Origin: Gloeocapsa sp. PCC 7428
Lineage (GTDB): Bacteria > Cyanobacteriota > Cyanobacteriia > Cyanobacteriales > Chroococcidiopsidaceae
Assembly (NCBI RefSeq): GCF_000317555.1
Contig: NC_019745.1
Coordinates: forward strand, 1,302,001-1,366,000
Direction: 5' to 3'
DNA: 64,000 nt
Shown here: in pieces, positions 45,129-54,493 of the stretch
How the letters are laid out: each line of letters opens with the position of its first letter
Numbering within the stretch: position 1 is the first letter of the stretch
Made by a program: the position numbers and the translations under genes
Notes under the pieces: model-generated
The model's input: only the letters and a program-made list of their open reading frames with translations
What the model was told of the DNA's origin: nothing
Database searches by the model: none

Positions 45129-45440
45129 TTATCGCAGTTTAATTGCAATTACTTGAAGGAGTTTAGACAGAAAGAGGCTTCCTAAACAAACAATAACTAC
45201 ATCGATGAAAAATACATGAAAATAAATTTGTATTGGATGTTCCCAAATCGAGCTAATAGAAGTTTGCCAAGGAAAAAATGGTGGATGATATGCTTGACTT
45301 TGAACAATAAACGAAAACGGTAAACCAAACTTAACGCCTGCTAATTCTGCCTGACTCAAAACTGTTGTAGGTAGATAAACAGATACAAATACCAGTATAA
45401 TACTTAAAATAATGGCAACACTCGTGACAGGTTGCCTCAT
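45129..45440 (-). CDS. Small membrane protein (103 aa), hypothetical
   Basis: Two hydrophobic segments, about residues 7-28 (a signal anchor) and 72-95, flank a soluble loop rich in aromatic residues and Pro (YHPPFFPWQTSISSIWEHP). Family not recognised. It starts at ATG 45440, 16 bp after the larB stop, so it is probably transcribed with larB. Function unknown. Confidence 0.65.
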   Translation of the reverse strand: MRQPVTSVAIILSIILVFVSVYLPTTVLSQAELAGVKFGLPFSFIVQSQAYHPPFFPWQTSISSIWEHPIQIYFHVFFIDVVIVCLGSLFLSKLLQVIAIKLR

Positions 45441-45456
45441 AAAAGAGTTTTCCTAG

Positions 45457-46263
45457 CTAATCGCTACTTTGACTTAAATGTAACTTATGCGCTGCTCTTA
45501 AAATTTGTCCAGCCAAAACCGCCGCGCCAAAGCCATTATCGATATTTACAACACCAACTCCCGCAGCACAAGAATTGAGCATTGTCAAGAGGGGCGCTAA
45601 TCCACCAAAACTTGCACCATAACCGATGCTAGTGGGAACCGCAATTACAGGACAATCGGCTAAACCTGCAACGACACTAGGTAACGCGCCTTCCATTCCG
45701 GCGACGACGATTAAGACATCTGCTGACTCAACAACATGGCGATTATTCAGCAAGCGGTGAATTCCCGCAACACCAACATCCCACAACCGATGAACGCGAA
45801 AGCCGGAAAGTTCCGCAGTCACAGCAGCTTCTTCTGCGACGGGTAAATCAGCAGTACCAGCGGAAAGAATACTGATGACACCAGGACATTGCGGTTCAAT
45901 CGCCGTCGTAATCGCACAGATTCGCGCCATCGCGTAGTAATACAAATCTGGCACTTTTTCTTGAAGTTGTGCGTAAACTTCAGGTTCAATCCGCGTCGCC
46001 ATGACAACCGAACCGCGATCGCGCATTGCGTGCATAATTTGAGCGATCTGATCGGGTGTTTTTCCTGGTCCCCAGATGACTTCAGGAAAACCTGTGCGTA
46101 AACGGCGATGATGGTCAATTCGGGCAAAATCGCCAACAGGTTCGTAGTTTAAATGTTTTAGCTTATCAAAAGCTTCTACTGGATTCACTTCACCAGCAGC
46201 AACAGATTCTAAGAGCGATCGCAAAACTTCGGGTTGTGTCACCGTTTTCTCTTCTTTAACCAC
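45457..46263 (-). CDS. larB: LarB-type nickel-pincer nucleotide carboxylase
   Basis: 268 aa from GTG 46263. LarB carboxylates and hydrolyses nicotinic acid adenine dinucleotide, the first step to the Ni-pincer cofactor of lactate racemase-like enzymes. The sequence DHHRRLRTGFPEVIWGPGKT and the PurE-like C-terminal domain (VIVVAGMEGALPSVVAGL, VPTSIGYGASFGG) are diagnostic. LarC and LarE are not in the window. It lies 17 bp downstream of a solute-binding lipoprotein gene. Confidence 0.92.
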   Translation of the reverse strand: MVKEEKTVTQPEVLRSLLESVAAGEVNPVEAFDKLKHLNYEPVGDFARIDHHRRLRTGFPEVIWGPGKTPDQIAQIMHAMRDRGSVVMATRIEPEVYAQLQEKVPDLYYYAMARICAITTAIEPQCPGVISILSAGTADLPVAEEAAVTAELSGFRVHRLWDVGVAGIHRLLNNRHVVESADVLIVVAGMEGALPSVVAGLADCPVIAVPTSIGYGASFGGLAPLLTMLNSCAAGVGVVNIDNGFGAAVLAGQILRAAHKLHLSQSSD

Positions 46264-46280
46264 TAGCTACTAACCACTCA

Positions 46281-48101
46281 CTATTCTGTCACTTTTAGTT
46301 CATACTTGTTCCACAACGTACCACTAAGCGAACCGAGGGCGGAGTATTTTACGCCTTGAATGCGATCGCGAATTGCTGCAATTGAAAGTGGATTAACTAA
46401 ATAAATAAAAGGTAAATATTCCTGCGCGATACGCTGTGTTTCTGCATAGATTTCTTCACGCCTAGCTTCATCAAATTCCTGCGACCCTTGAATATAAAGT
46501 CGCCCGATTTCTGCTTCCCAATCGGCGATTTCCCAACCTACTAGCGGTTCTTGTCCTGCTAAAGGTTTTTGATTAAAAGTATGCAATCCACCATCTGGTA
46601 GCCATATATTTGCACCATCATGAGGTTCTACGGTTCCAGAAACAAAGCCTAAAAGATGACATTCCCAGTCGAGGGAATTAGAAAGGCGATCGACAAGTGT
46701 ATTAAAGTTAATTGGGTTGAAATCTACTTGAATACCAATTCTACTTAAATCTTGGCGAATTTGCGCTCCCATTGCTACGCGTGTTCGATTCTCTGCATTG
46801 GTAATCAGTGAAAAGCGGACGCGGTTACCATCAGCATCGAGTAGTTGACCTTTAGGATTGTATTTAAATCCAGCTTTTAATAATAAGTTCCTCGCTTGAT
46901 CTTGATCGTATTCATAAGTTTTTAAGCCTTCTTCAGGAGAGAGGTAATAAGGACTTTGCGGGAAAATCGGTGAATTTTGAATCGTTCCAACGCCACGAAA
47001 GGTATTATTCAGCATTGTCTGACGATCAATTGCATAGGCGATCGCTTGGCGAAATTCTAGTGTATTAAACCAACGCGATTTAATTGGATCAACCACAGTT
47101 CCATTTTGTCTGCGACCTTTGTTGAGATTAAAAGAAATGAAAGTTTGCGTAAATCTTGGTCCTCCGTTGTAGACAGTAAATCTTCCGCGCTTTTCCTCGC
47201 GTTTCAGTAACGAAAAATTTTCTGGTGAAACTTCAACGCTGTCTAGTCCTCTTGAACGAAATTGTAATATCGCTGTATCAGTTGATTCAATAATTTGCCA
47301 AACAACACGTTCAATATAAGGTAATTGATTTCCTTGGCTATCTTTGCGCCAATAGTAAGGATTACGTTGGAAAATTACACGTTGACCTGGAGTATAACTT
47401 GCAATTTTATATGGACCATTAACAATAATTTGACTAGGATCTGTATTCGTTCCCCACATTGATAAAAATTGGGGTTTTCCTTCACTATCTTTAGTAGTGA
47501 GAGATTTATATAATGCGTGCTTTGGTAAAATTCCTACCTGATTAGTAGCACCTCCTGTTGTTGCACTTAAAAAAGGCGCAAAAGGTTCTGGTAGGAGAAA
47601 TTCAACGCGGCGATCGTCGATTTTATTGACTTGAGGAAAAGTCCCGCTTTTACCAACTTTAAAAGAATCTTTCCAGTCGGTAGGAATTGCTGGATTAGCA
47701 ATAATATCTCGATAAGTAAAGACAACGTCATCAGCAGTTAAAGGTTTACCGTCAGACCATTTCAAATTTTCTCGCAGTGTAAAAACTATACGCTTTTGAT
47801 CATTAGAGATTTCCCAAGATTCGGCTAAAGCTGGTTCAATTTCAGTTGTCATCGCATTGAGTGAAGTGAGTCCCTCTGCGGTGAATAAAAACACATGAGG
47901 AAACTCTTGATTAAACGCGTAGTTGAATGTTTTTGGGTCAGATAATGTACTAACAACCCATTGCGATCGCGCTGTTTCCGCTTGCAAAATTTGTGGCTGA
48001 CAACCAGTAAGTATAAATTGAAATACTATAAAAAAAACTACATTTAATAATAATGAAAGCCGACGAAAAGTTAAGCGAGAAAAAATGTTAGCAGTTAACA
48101 T
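46281..48101 (-). CDS. ABC transporter solute-binding lipoprotein, family 5 (copy 1)
   Basis: 606 aa from ATG 48101. A signal peptide with lipobox LTGCQ is followed by the SBP family 5 fold: FNYAFNQEFPHVFLFTAEGL, LKWSDGKPLTADDVVFTYRD, and FRQAIAYAIDRQTML. Family members bind peptides, nickel or other small molecules. No permease or ATPase genes are adjacent, so it is an orphan binding protein. It is closely similar over its length to the product at 49052-50827. The larB gene follows 17 bp later. Confidence 0.93.
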   Translation of the reverse strand: MLTANIFSRLTFRRLSLLLNVVFFIVFQFILTGCQPQILQAETARSQWVVSTLSDPKTFNYAFNQEFPHVFLFTAEGLTSLNAMTTEIEPALAESWEISNDQKRIVFTLRENLKWSDGKPLTADDVVFTYRDIIANPAIPTDWKDSFKVGKSGTFPQVNKIDDRRVEFLLPEPFAPFLSATTGGATNQVGILPKHALYKSLTTKDSEGKPQFLSMWGTNTDPSQIIVNGPYKIASYTPGQRVIFQRNPYYWRKDSQGNQLPYIERVVWQIIESTDTAILQFRSRGLDSVEVSPENFSLLKREEKRGRFTVYNGGPRFTQTFISFNLNKGRRQNGTVVDPIKSRWFNTLEFRQAIAYAIDRQTMLNNTFRGVGTIQNSPIFPQSPYYLSPEEGLKTYEYDQDQARNLLLKAGFKYNPKGQLLDADGNRVRFSLITNAENRTRVAMGAQIRQDLSRIGIQVDFNPINFNTLVDRLSNSLDWECHLLGFVSGTVEPHDGANIWLPDGGLHTFNQKPLAGQEPLVGWEIADWEAEIGRLYIQGSQEFDEARREEIYAETQRIAQEYLPFIYLVNPLSIAAIRDRIQGVKYSALGSLSGTLWNKYELKVTE

Positions 48102-48218
48102 GAGCTAAAAATGAATTCTTGGAGATGCTGTTGATATTAGCTGAGTTGCAGCAGTATCTTACTAAGAATGTGAAAATTAAGGTAATCAAACCTTCAACCA
48201 GATACCACAGGTTTTGCA

Positions 48219-48941
48219 ATGGTACTCAATCAATCGCCAAAGAAACAGCAACCTGATGCACAAAATGAGTATAAATCCATTCCTCCCTTAGAAAGTGGCG
48301 ATCGCCTGTCGCGTCACGAATTTGAACGCCGCTATACCGCCATTCCAGATATTAAGAAAGCAGAACTGATCGAAGGAGTCGTTTACGTGGCGTCACCGTT
48401 GCGTTTCACCAATCATGCTGAACCTCATAGTCATCTTATAGGCTGGATGTGGACATACCGCACCGCTACACCAGGAGTAAGATTAGGTGATAACGCAACA
48501 GTCCGCCTGGATTTAGACAACGAACCGCAGCCTGATGGAGTGTTATTTATCGATTCTACTGCGGGAGGACAAGCGCAGTTGAGTGACGATGACTACATCG
48601 AAGGCGCACCCGAATTAATTGTAGAAATTGCTGCAAGTAGTGCAGCGTATGACCTTCATGATAAGAAAAATGCTTATCGTCGTAATGGAGTACCAGAATA
48701 TATCGTCTGGCAAATCTACGAAAATAAACTTGAGTGGTTTGAGTTATCTGAAGGTGAATATCGACAACTCGAACCGGATAGCGAAGGTATCGTGCGATCG
48801 CGCGTTTTCCCTGGATTGTGGTTAGCCGTCGCCGCACTTCTTGAAGGAAAAATGACGCAAGTGTTAGCCGTGTTACAGCAAGGATTGAATTCTCCTGAAC
48901 ACGCTGAGTTTGTGCAACATTTGGCGAAGTTTAGCAGTTAA
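48219..48941 (+). CDS. Uma2 family (DUF820) nuclease-like protein (second copy)
   Basis: 240 aa from ATG 48219. The core PELIVEIAASSAAYDLHDKKNAYRRNGVPEYIVW carries the Glu/Lys pattern of the PD-(D/E)xK fold. It is inserted in opposite orientation between the two paralogous solute-binding protein genes. It is only loosely similar to the Uma2 product at 37704. Function unknown. Confidence 0.88.
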   Translation: MVLNQSPKKQQPDAQNEYKSIPPLESGDRLSRHEFERRYTAIPDIKKAELIEGVVYVASPLRFTNHAEPHSHLIGWMWTYRTATPGVRLGDNATVRLDLDNEPQPDGVLFIDSTAGGQAQLSDDDYIEGAPELIVEIAASSAAYDLHDKKNAYRRNGVPEYIVWQIYENKLEWFELSEGEYRQLEPDSEGIVRSRVFPGLWLAVAALLEGKMTQVLAVLQQGLNSPEHAEFVQHLAKFSS

Positions 48942-48984
48942 AACCGCAGCTATACAGACTATTACAAAGATAGATTGTTACACA

Positions 48985-49034
48985 AGTCCACCTTCGTGGA
49001 CTTAGTCTTTTAGCCGCGAATTTATTCGCCAGGC
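48985..49034 (+). repeat. Dispersed double-hairpin repeat, copy E
   Basis: AGTCCACCTTCGTGGACTT, spacer, then AGCCGCGAATTTATTCGCCA and GGC. It is preceded by AGTTAAAACCGCAGCTA (48936-48952, overlapping the Uma2 stop), which matches the arm seen before copy C. It fills the gap between the Uma2 gene and the second binding-protein gene. Confidence 0.8.
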
Positions 49035-49051
49035 GATCGCCCAAATTCGCA

Positions 49052-50827
49052 TTAATCTACCATTCTAAGTTCGTAGATATTCCAGAAAGCACCACCCAAT
49101 GCAGAATATTGCACGCCTTGAATGCGATCGCGTACCGCTGTCATTGATAAAGGATTCACGAGATAAATAAACGGTAAATATTCTTGAGTTAATTGCTGAG
49201 TTTCTGCATAAAGTGCTTTGCGTCGTGACTCGTCTAACTCCCGCGCCGCATCTACATAAAGATCGGAAATTTGCTGTTCCCAATCAGCGACTTCTCGCCC
49301 TTCAAGGGGTGGTTGTCCTGGAAGTGGTTTTTGATTGAAACTATGCAAACCGCCGTCAACTGACCAAATGTTAGCGCCACTGTTAGGTTCAACGCCACCC
49401 GTAAAGCCTAATAAATGACAATCCCAATCAAGCGTATTTGAAAGGCGATCTACTAAAACGCTAAAAGCAATCGGATTAAAGTCAACCTGAATACCAATTT
49501 GGCTAAGGTCTTGTTTAATTTGTGCGCCCATTGCTTCTCGAATGCGATTACCTGCGTTTGTAATTAATGAGAAGCGGACGCGATTACCATCAGCATCAAG
49601 CAACTGACCGGCACTATTGTACTGAAATCCGGCTTGACGAAGTAATTCTCTAGCGCGATCGGGATCGTATTCATAAACTTTTAGTCCTTCCTCTGGTGAC
49701 AGGTAATAAGGACTTTGTACAGAAATTGGTGAATTTTGCAATTCGCCCAAACCGCGAAAGATGTTATTAATCATCCGTGGGCGATCAATTGCGTAGGCGA
49801 TCGCCCGTCTGAAATCTGGAGAATTAAACCACCGCGACTTGACTGGATCGACTAATGGACGACCGTTTCTGCGACCTTTATTAAGGTTGAATGAGATAAA
49901 ATTCGTTCTAGGTGCGGGACCATCTTCGTATATTGTAAATCTGCCGCGATCTTCTTCGCGTTTGAGCAGTGAAAAGTATTCAGGTGTAACGGCGACAGAA
50001 TCTAAACCTTGCGAACGAAATTGAATCAAAGATGTATCAGTTGATTCTACAATTTGCCAAATGAGCCGTTCAACATACGGTTGTGGATTTCCTTGAGAAT
50101 CGCGCCGCCAGTAGTAGGGGTTACGTCGATATACGACACGCTGACTCGTTACATACTCCTCAAGTTGATAAGGACCATTCACAATAATTTGCTGCGGCGG
50201 TGTATCAACTCCCCACGTTGTTAAAAATCGAGGATTTCCCTGCGAATCTTTTGTTTCGACTGCTTCGCGTAAAGCATGAGCAGGTAAGATAGGTAAACCT
50301 GTGTTTCGTAAAAAAGGCGCAAACGGTTCTGGAATTGTAAATTCGACTCGACGTGCATCAAGTTGACGAACATTTGGTAATTGTCTACTCTCACCAATAC
50401 GTAAGATATCTCTAGTATCGGTGGGAATTGCTTCATTAAGATAAATGCTATTATAGGTAAACTCTACATCATCGGCGGTGAGCGGTTCGCCGTCAGACCA
50501 CCTTAGTCCTTCGCGGAGTGTAAAGGTAATTCTCAGGTTATCCTCGGAGATTTCCCACGATTCGGCTAACGCTGGTTCAACTGCACCTGTCAGTGGATTT
50601 TCTGTAATTAAACCATCGTACGTTAAACCAAAGATGTTTGGTGATTCTTGATTCAGCGCGTAGTTAAAAGTTTTCGGATCGCTAAGAACACTAACAACAA
50701 TTTGCGGAACTTGTGCGGCGACTGTTTCAAAATTAGCAGGATTACAACCCCCAAGCGCGATCGCCAAAACAAAACTCAACCCAACGGCAATCCACCGACG
50801 TAAAATACCTTTGACTATAGCGTTCAT
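49052..50827 (-). CDS. ABC transporter solute-binding lipoprotein, family 5 (copy 2)
   Basis: 591 aa from ATG 50827, with lipobox ALGGCNP. The same motifs as copy 1 (FNYALNQESPNIFGLTYDGL, LRWSDGEPLTADDVEFTYN) and many identical blocks (SPYYLSPEEGLK, LLDADGNRVRFSLITNA) indicate a recent-to-moderate tandem duplication. It starts 3 bp after the SMP-30 gene stop, so it belongs to that operon. No permease nearby. Confidence 0.93.
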   Translation of the reverse strand: MNAIVKGILRRWIAVGLSFVLAIALGGCNPANFETVAAQVPQIVVSVLSDPKTFNYALNQESPNIFGLTYDGLITENPLTGAVEPALAESWEISEDNLRITFTLREGLRWSDGEPLTADDVEFTYNSIYLNEAIPTDTRDILRIGESRQLPNVRQLDARRVEFTIPEPFAPFLRNTGLPILPAHALREAVETKDSQGNPRFLTTWGVDTPPQQIIVNGPYQLEEYVTSQRVVYRRNPYYWRRDSQGNPQPYVERLIWQIVESTDTSLIQFRSQGLDSVAVTPEYFSLLKREEDRGRFTIYEDGPAPRTNFISFNLNKGRRNGRPLVDPVKSRWFNSPDFRRAIAYAIDRPRMINNIFRGLGELQNSPISVQSPYYLSPEEGLKVYEYDPDRARELLRQAGFQYNSAGQLLDADGNRVRFSLITNAGNRIREAMGAQIKQDLSQIGIQVDFNPIAFSVLVDRLSNTLDWDCHLLGFTGGVEPNSGANIWSVDGGLHSFNQKPLPGQPPLEGREVADWEQQISDLYVDAARELDESRRKALYAETQQLTQEYLPFIYLVNPLSMTAVRDRIQGVQYSALGGAFWNIYELRMVD

Positions 50828-50830
50828 CCT

Positions 50831-51712
50831 TTACCCTGCAAATTCGTAAGTAGGCATACCCGAAATATTCGTAGCGAGGCTAAATAAGTCTCCTGAATAG
50901 AAGCTTTTTTGAATTTCTTCTTCGCTTAAACCGACTGACGCAGTTGTAATATAAAGTGTTGCTAAATCTTGATTACCAAAAACACAACACGTAGGACGTT
51001 GCACAGGCATAGAAATACGCGCCATCTCTTTTCCCGTAGGATCGAATTTGACAATGCACCAGCCATCCCAAATCGCCGACCAAATGCACCCGTCGCGATC
51101 TACGGTTAAGCCATCAGGAACGCCAGAATCAATATCGATTTCAGCAAATACGCGCTGATTGCTGATATTGCCACTTGCTACATCAAAGTCGAAGGCGTAA
51201 ATCTTTTTTGTGGGTGAATCAGTTAAATAAAATGTCTTGCGATCCGGACTCCATCCAAGTCCGTTTGACACGGTTAACCCTGTTAAAAGAACGTGTAACG
51301 AACCATCAGGATCGTAGCGAAATAACCGCGCCGTAGGTCCACTCGTAGACATGGAACCAAACCAAAAGCGTCCTGCTGGATCGCATTTACCATCATTCAG
51401 ACGAATATCCGATGGCTTTTCTGTTTCCACATCAATAATCGGTGTCACATCACCATTATTGGTATCTAAAAAAGCCAAGCGATGGCGCAGCGCCATAATC
51501 AAGCGATTTGTTTTTGCTGGTGCAAGGCAACCGACAACTTCACCGACATCAAAGAATTTTTGTTCGCCTGTTGTAGGGTTAAACTCGTGGACTCGGTGAT
51601 TATAAATATCCACCCAGTACAGTAACTGCTTTTGTGAATGCCAAATTGGACCTTCTCCTAGCCTTGCTCTAGCTGTGAGAATATTTTTGGGCGATTCATC
51701 AATAGAATTCAT
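50831..51712 (-). CDS. SMP-30/gluconolactonase/LRE family protein
   Basis: 293 aa from ATG 51712; a TTG start at 51751 would add 13 poor residues. It is a six-bladed beta-propeller lactonase: ARLGEGPIWHSQKQLLYWVDI holds the metal Glu, IRLNDGKCDPAGRFWFGSM the Asn/Asp ligands, and GVPDGLTVDRDGCIW the catalytic Asp. Members hydrolyse sugar lactones. It forms a tight operon with the following binding protein (3-bp gap), hinting that the imported ligand may be related to its substrate; this is inference. Confidence 0.9.
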   Translation of the reverse strand: MNSIDESPKNILTARARLGEGPIWHSQKQLLYWVDIYNHRVHEFNPTTGEQKFFDVGEVVGCLAPAKTNRLIMALRHRLAFLDTNNGDVTPIIDVETEKPSDIRLNDGKCDPAGRFWFGSMSTSGPTARLFRYDPDGSLHVLLTGLTVSNGLGWSPDRKTFYLTDSPTKKIYAFDFDVASGNISNQRVFAEIDIDSGVPDGLTVDRDGCIWSAIWDGWCIVKFDPTGKEMARISMPVQRPTCCVFGNQDLATLYITTASVGLSEEEIQKSFYSGDLFSLATNISGMPTYEFAG

Positions 51713-51770
51713 AACAGATTTTACACCCAGTTTACATTTTAGTAATTTCAATAAAACAATTACCCATTAC

Positions 51771-52250
51771 CTAACCTCGTTGCAGTAATGCTACCGCATA
51801 CGCGGCGATGCCTTCTTCTCTACCGACGGGACCCAATTTTTCGTTTGTTGTTGCTTTGATGCCAATTTGTTCGGGTTGGACTTCTAAAACTTCTGCAAGC
51901 CGCGATCGCATTTGTTGAATATGCGGTTTTAACTTCGGACGTTCCGCGACAACAACCGAGTCAATATTACCAATTTGCCAACCGCGATCGCGAATTAACG
52001 AATTAACCTTCGCGAGTAACACTAAACTATCCGCGCCTTTCCACTGCGGATCAGTTGGCGGAAAATACAACCCAATATCACCTAAACTCAAAGCACCCAG
52101 CATCGCATCCATAATCGCGTGGGTAAGAACATCAGCATCACTATGTCCGAGTAAACCGCGATCGTGCGGAATTTCGACACCACCCAAAATTAAACGCCGA
52201 TCAAAGCTGAGTTGATGAATATCGTAGCCATTCCCAATCCGAATGTTCAT
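51771..52250 (-). CDS. ispF: 2-C-methyl-D-erythritol 2,4-cyclodiphosphate synthase
   Basis: MEP-pathway enzyme for isoprenoid precursors. 159 aa from ATG 52250 ([14 protein letters not shown]); an in-frame extension to 52352 runs through intergenic heptamer repeats and is rejected. Metal ligands are in GYDIHQL and [20 protein letters not shown]. The C-terminal [18 protein letters not shown] is standard. It follows trmD on the same strand. Confidence 0.96.
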   Translation of the reverse strand: MNIRIGNGYDIHQLSFDRRLILGGVEIPHDRGLLGHSDADVLTHAIMDAMLGALSLGDIGLYFPPTDPQWKGADSLVLLAKVNSLIRDRGWQIGNIDSVVVAERPKLKPHIQQMRSRLAEVLEVQPEQIGIKATTNEKLGPVGREEGIAAYAVALLQRG

Positions 52251-52291
52251 CACAGTTACAAAAAACCCTCTTTTAGTTAACGATACCGCAG

Positions 52292-52312
52292 TTGGTAATT
52301 GGTAATTGGTAA
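52292..52312. repeat. Heptamer tandem repeat (TTGGTAA x 3)
   Basis: Three exact TTGGTAA units between trmD and ispF. It explains the spurious N-terminal extension of the ispF frame. Confidence 0.8.
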
Positions 52313-52383
52313 TTGACAGTTGCCGATTACCCATTACCTTTAGCGATCGCATTTAAGTTCTCACCCGATTACCCATTACCTGT

Positions 52384-53088
52384 CTATTCTGATTGCGATT
52401 TGGTATTTTCTAACCATTCAGCGTATAAATCAGGGCGGCGATCGCGCGTGCGTTGAATTTGTTGTTCGTATCGCCACTGCGCTATTTTTTCATGGTTTCC
52501 CGAAAGCAGTACATCAGGAACTTTCCATTCCCGAAACTTTGCCGGACGCGTATATTGGGGATAGTCTAATAATCCTGCTTCAAAACTTTCGGCTTTGAGC
52601 GATTCAACTTTCCCAACGGTTCCAGGAAGTAACCGCGTAACGCCGTTAATTAACGCTAGCGCTGGAATTTCACCTCCAGTGAGTACAAAATCACCTAAAG
52701 AAATCTCGCGCGTTACCAAGTGCAGTACGCGCTCATCAACGCCTTCATAATGACCGCAGATAACGACTAATTGGTCGTAATTCGTTGCTAATTCTTGTAG
52801 TAAAGGCTGCTTAAGCGTTTGCCCTTGGGGAGTCATGAGAATAACTTCCCGTCGCGGTAAAGCGGGTAAAGATTCAATCGCTGCAAAGATAGGTTCCAGC
52901 TTCATCAGCATTCCCACACCACCGCCATAAGGTTCGTCATCAACTTTGTGATGCTTATCTGTCGTAAAATCGCGGGGGTTGATTAAATTGACTGTAGCAA
53001 TTTGTCGCGCTAAAGCTTTCCCTAACAATCCTGATTGTAGGGCAGAGCTAAAAAAATCGGGAAATAGAGTAACTATATCAAATCGCAC
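52384..53088 (-). CDS. trmD: tRNA (guanine37-N1)-methyltransferase
   Basis: 234 aa from GTG 53088 (MRFDIVTLFP). SPOUT methyltransferase with the trefoil-knot SAM site: VVICGHYEGVDERV and SLGDFVLTGGEIPALALING. It methylates G37 next to the anticodon to prevent frameshifting. Upstream of ispF on the same strand. Normal length. Confidence 0.96.
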   Translation of the reverse strand: MRFDIVTLFPDFFSSALQSGLLGKALARQIATVNLINPRDFTTDKHHKVDDEPYGGGVGMLMKLEPIFAAIESLPALPRREVILMTPQGQTLKQPLLQELATNYDQLVVICGHYEGVDERVLHLVTREISLGDFVLTGGEIPALALINGVTRLLPGTVGKVESLKAESFEAGLLDYPQYTRPAKFREWKVPDVLLSGNHEKIAQWRYEQQIQRTRDRRPDLYAEWLENTKSQSE

Positions 53089-53448
53089 AATAATTCAAAA
53101 GCGAAACAGTTAATCTGAAGCAGTGGTTAGCGACTAGTAGCTAGTAACATAGGCATCTCGCCTGTGCCTGTGACTTGTGTCTGAGCTAAAAGTTTTTCTA
53201 ATTGCTTAAATTATGTTTAAATATTTTCACATCTTGCGGATTATTATTGAAGATTCAGGGTCAAAAATTGCTCGGCTTTGGAGCAATCCTCAGCAAAGAA
53301 GTTGCTTATCAGAGTGTTTCGTACTTGTGGTGCGGTAATGAGCAATCGCTGGAATCTGCTAAGCAAAAAAATCAGGTCACGCACGCGATCTGAATATATT
53401 GAGTTGCGGTCGGGTTTATCCCTGAAGCTGAAGAGAGGAAGACACAGA
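53089..53448. other. Leader region upstream of cphB
   Basis: 360 bp between divergent trmD and cphB. The cphB frame stays open upstream to 53278 but has no ribosome-binding site there. A GACTAG-type short repeat occurs near 53130. The promoters of both genes should lie here. Confidence 0.5.
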
Positions 53449-54309
53449 ATGGCGCAATTAGAAGCTCAGTTGCTAGGAATGAGAAAGCCCCAAGCTACCA
53501 CAACCGCCGTATTAATTATAGGCGGTGCTGAAGACAAAGTTCACGGACGAGAGATCTTACAAACATTTTTTTTACGCGCTGGTGCCCAGAATGCACATAT
53601 TGCGATTATTCCTTCGGCTTCGCGCGAACCAGCCATTATTGGCAGTAGATACATGAGTATCTTTGAAGAAATGGGGGCGAAGCAAGTGGAGTTACTCGAT
53701 ATTCGCGAACGCCAACAATGTGAAGATCCTGACATCCAAAAGTGCTTAGAAACCTGTACCGGAGTTTTTTGGACGGGGGGAGACCAATTGCGCTTGTGCG
53801 GCGTGTTGGCTGATACTCCCGCGATGGAGACAATTCGCCAGCGCGTCCAGCGCAAAGAATTAACCCTCGCAGGAACGAGTGCTGGAGCCGCCGTGATGGG
53901 ACACTATATGATTGCCGGTGGTGGCAGCGGTGAATCGCCGAATCGCTCGTTGGTTGACCTGGGAACCGGCTTAGGGATTATTCCTGAGTTGATTGTCGAT
54001 CAGCACTTTCAAAACCGCAACCGCATGGCACGCTTAATTAGCGCGATCGCGTGTTATCCAGACCGCCTAGGAATTGGTATTGATGAAGATACCTGTGCGT
54101 TGGTAGAAAACGATGGCACTCTCCAAGTCATGGGTAAAGGTACGGTGACAGTCATCGATCCTGGTGAATTAACGCACACGAATCACAGCGACGTAAGTGC
54201 GACAGAACCGTTGAGTTTACATAATCTCCGGTTACATATTCTCAGCTACGGCGATCGCTATCACTTGCACAAACGGCAAATTTTACCGACCAGTCATCTG
54301 CAAAAGTAA
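53449..54309 (+). CDS. cphB: Cyanophycinase
   Basis: Serine exopeptidase that cuts cyanophycin into beta-Asp-Arg dipeptides. 286 aa from ATG 53449, chosen because AGGAAG lies 7 nt upstream. VLIIGGAEDKVHGREILQTF opens the family, and the nucleophile is Ser144 in AGTSAGAAVMG. VDQHFQNRNRMARL is conserved. It precedes cphA by about 180 bp on the same strand, the standard cyanophycin locus. Confidence 0.96.
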   Translation: MAQLEAQLLGMRKPQATTTAVLIIGGAEDKVHGREILQTFFLRAGAQNAHIAIIPSASREPAIIGSRYMSIFEEMGAKQVELLDIRERQQCEDPDIQKCLETCTGVFWTGGDQLRLCGVLADTPAMETIRQRVQRKELTLAGTSAGAAVMGHYMIAGGGSGESPNRSLVDLGTGLGIIPELIVDQHFQNRNRMARLISAIACYPDRLGIGIDEDTCALVENDGTLQVMGKGTVTVIDPGELTHTNHSDVSATEPLSLHNLRLHILSYGDRYHLHKRQILPTSHLQK

Positions 54310-54493
54310 TTGGGTTCCTACAGAACTATCATTAAGGAAGTCACATAAGGCACAAACGCTTTAAATTTCCTGACCCCCGACCTCAGACCTCCGACCCCTC
54401 TAAAAATATAGCTGACAAACTGTTCACTAAGAACAGTTTCCTGCTCAAGCCCAAGTGGAAACTAGAATATTGGATGCGAATTCAAGAGCGCAC

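Noticed and set aside
52251-52352. N-terminal extension of ispF
   Set aside because: Encoded by intergenic heptamer repeats; the family starts at ATG 52250.
53278-53448. N-terminal extension of cphB
   Set aside because: No ribosome-binding site at TTG 53278; an ideal site precedes ATG 53449.
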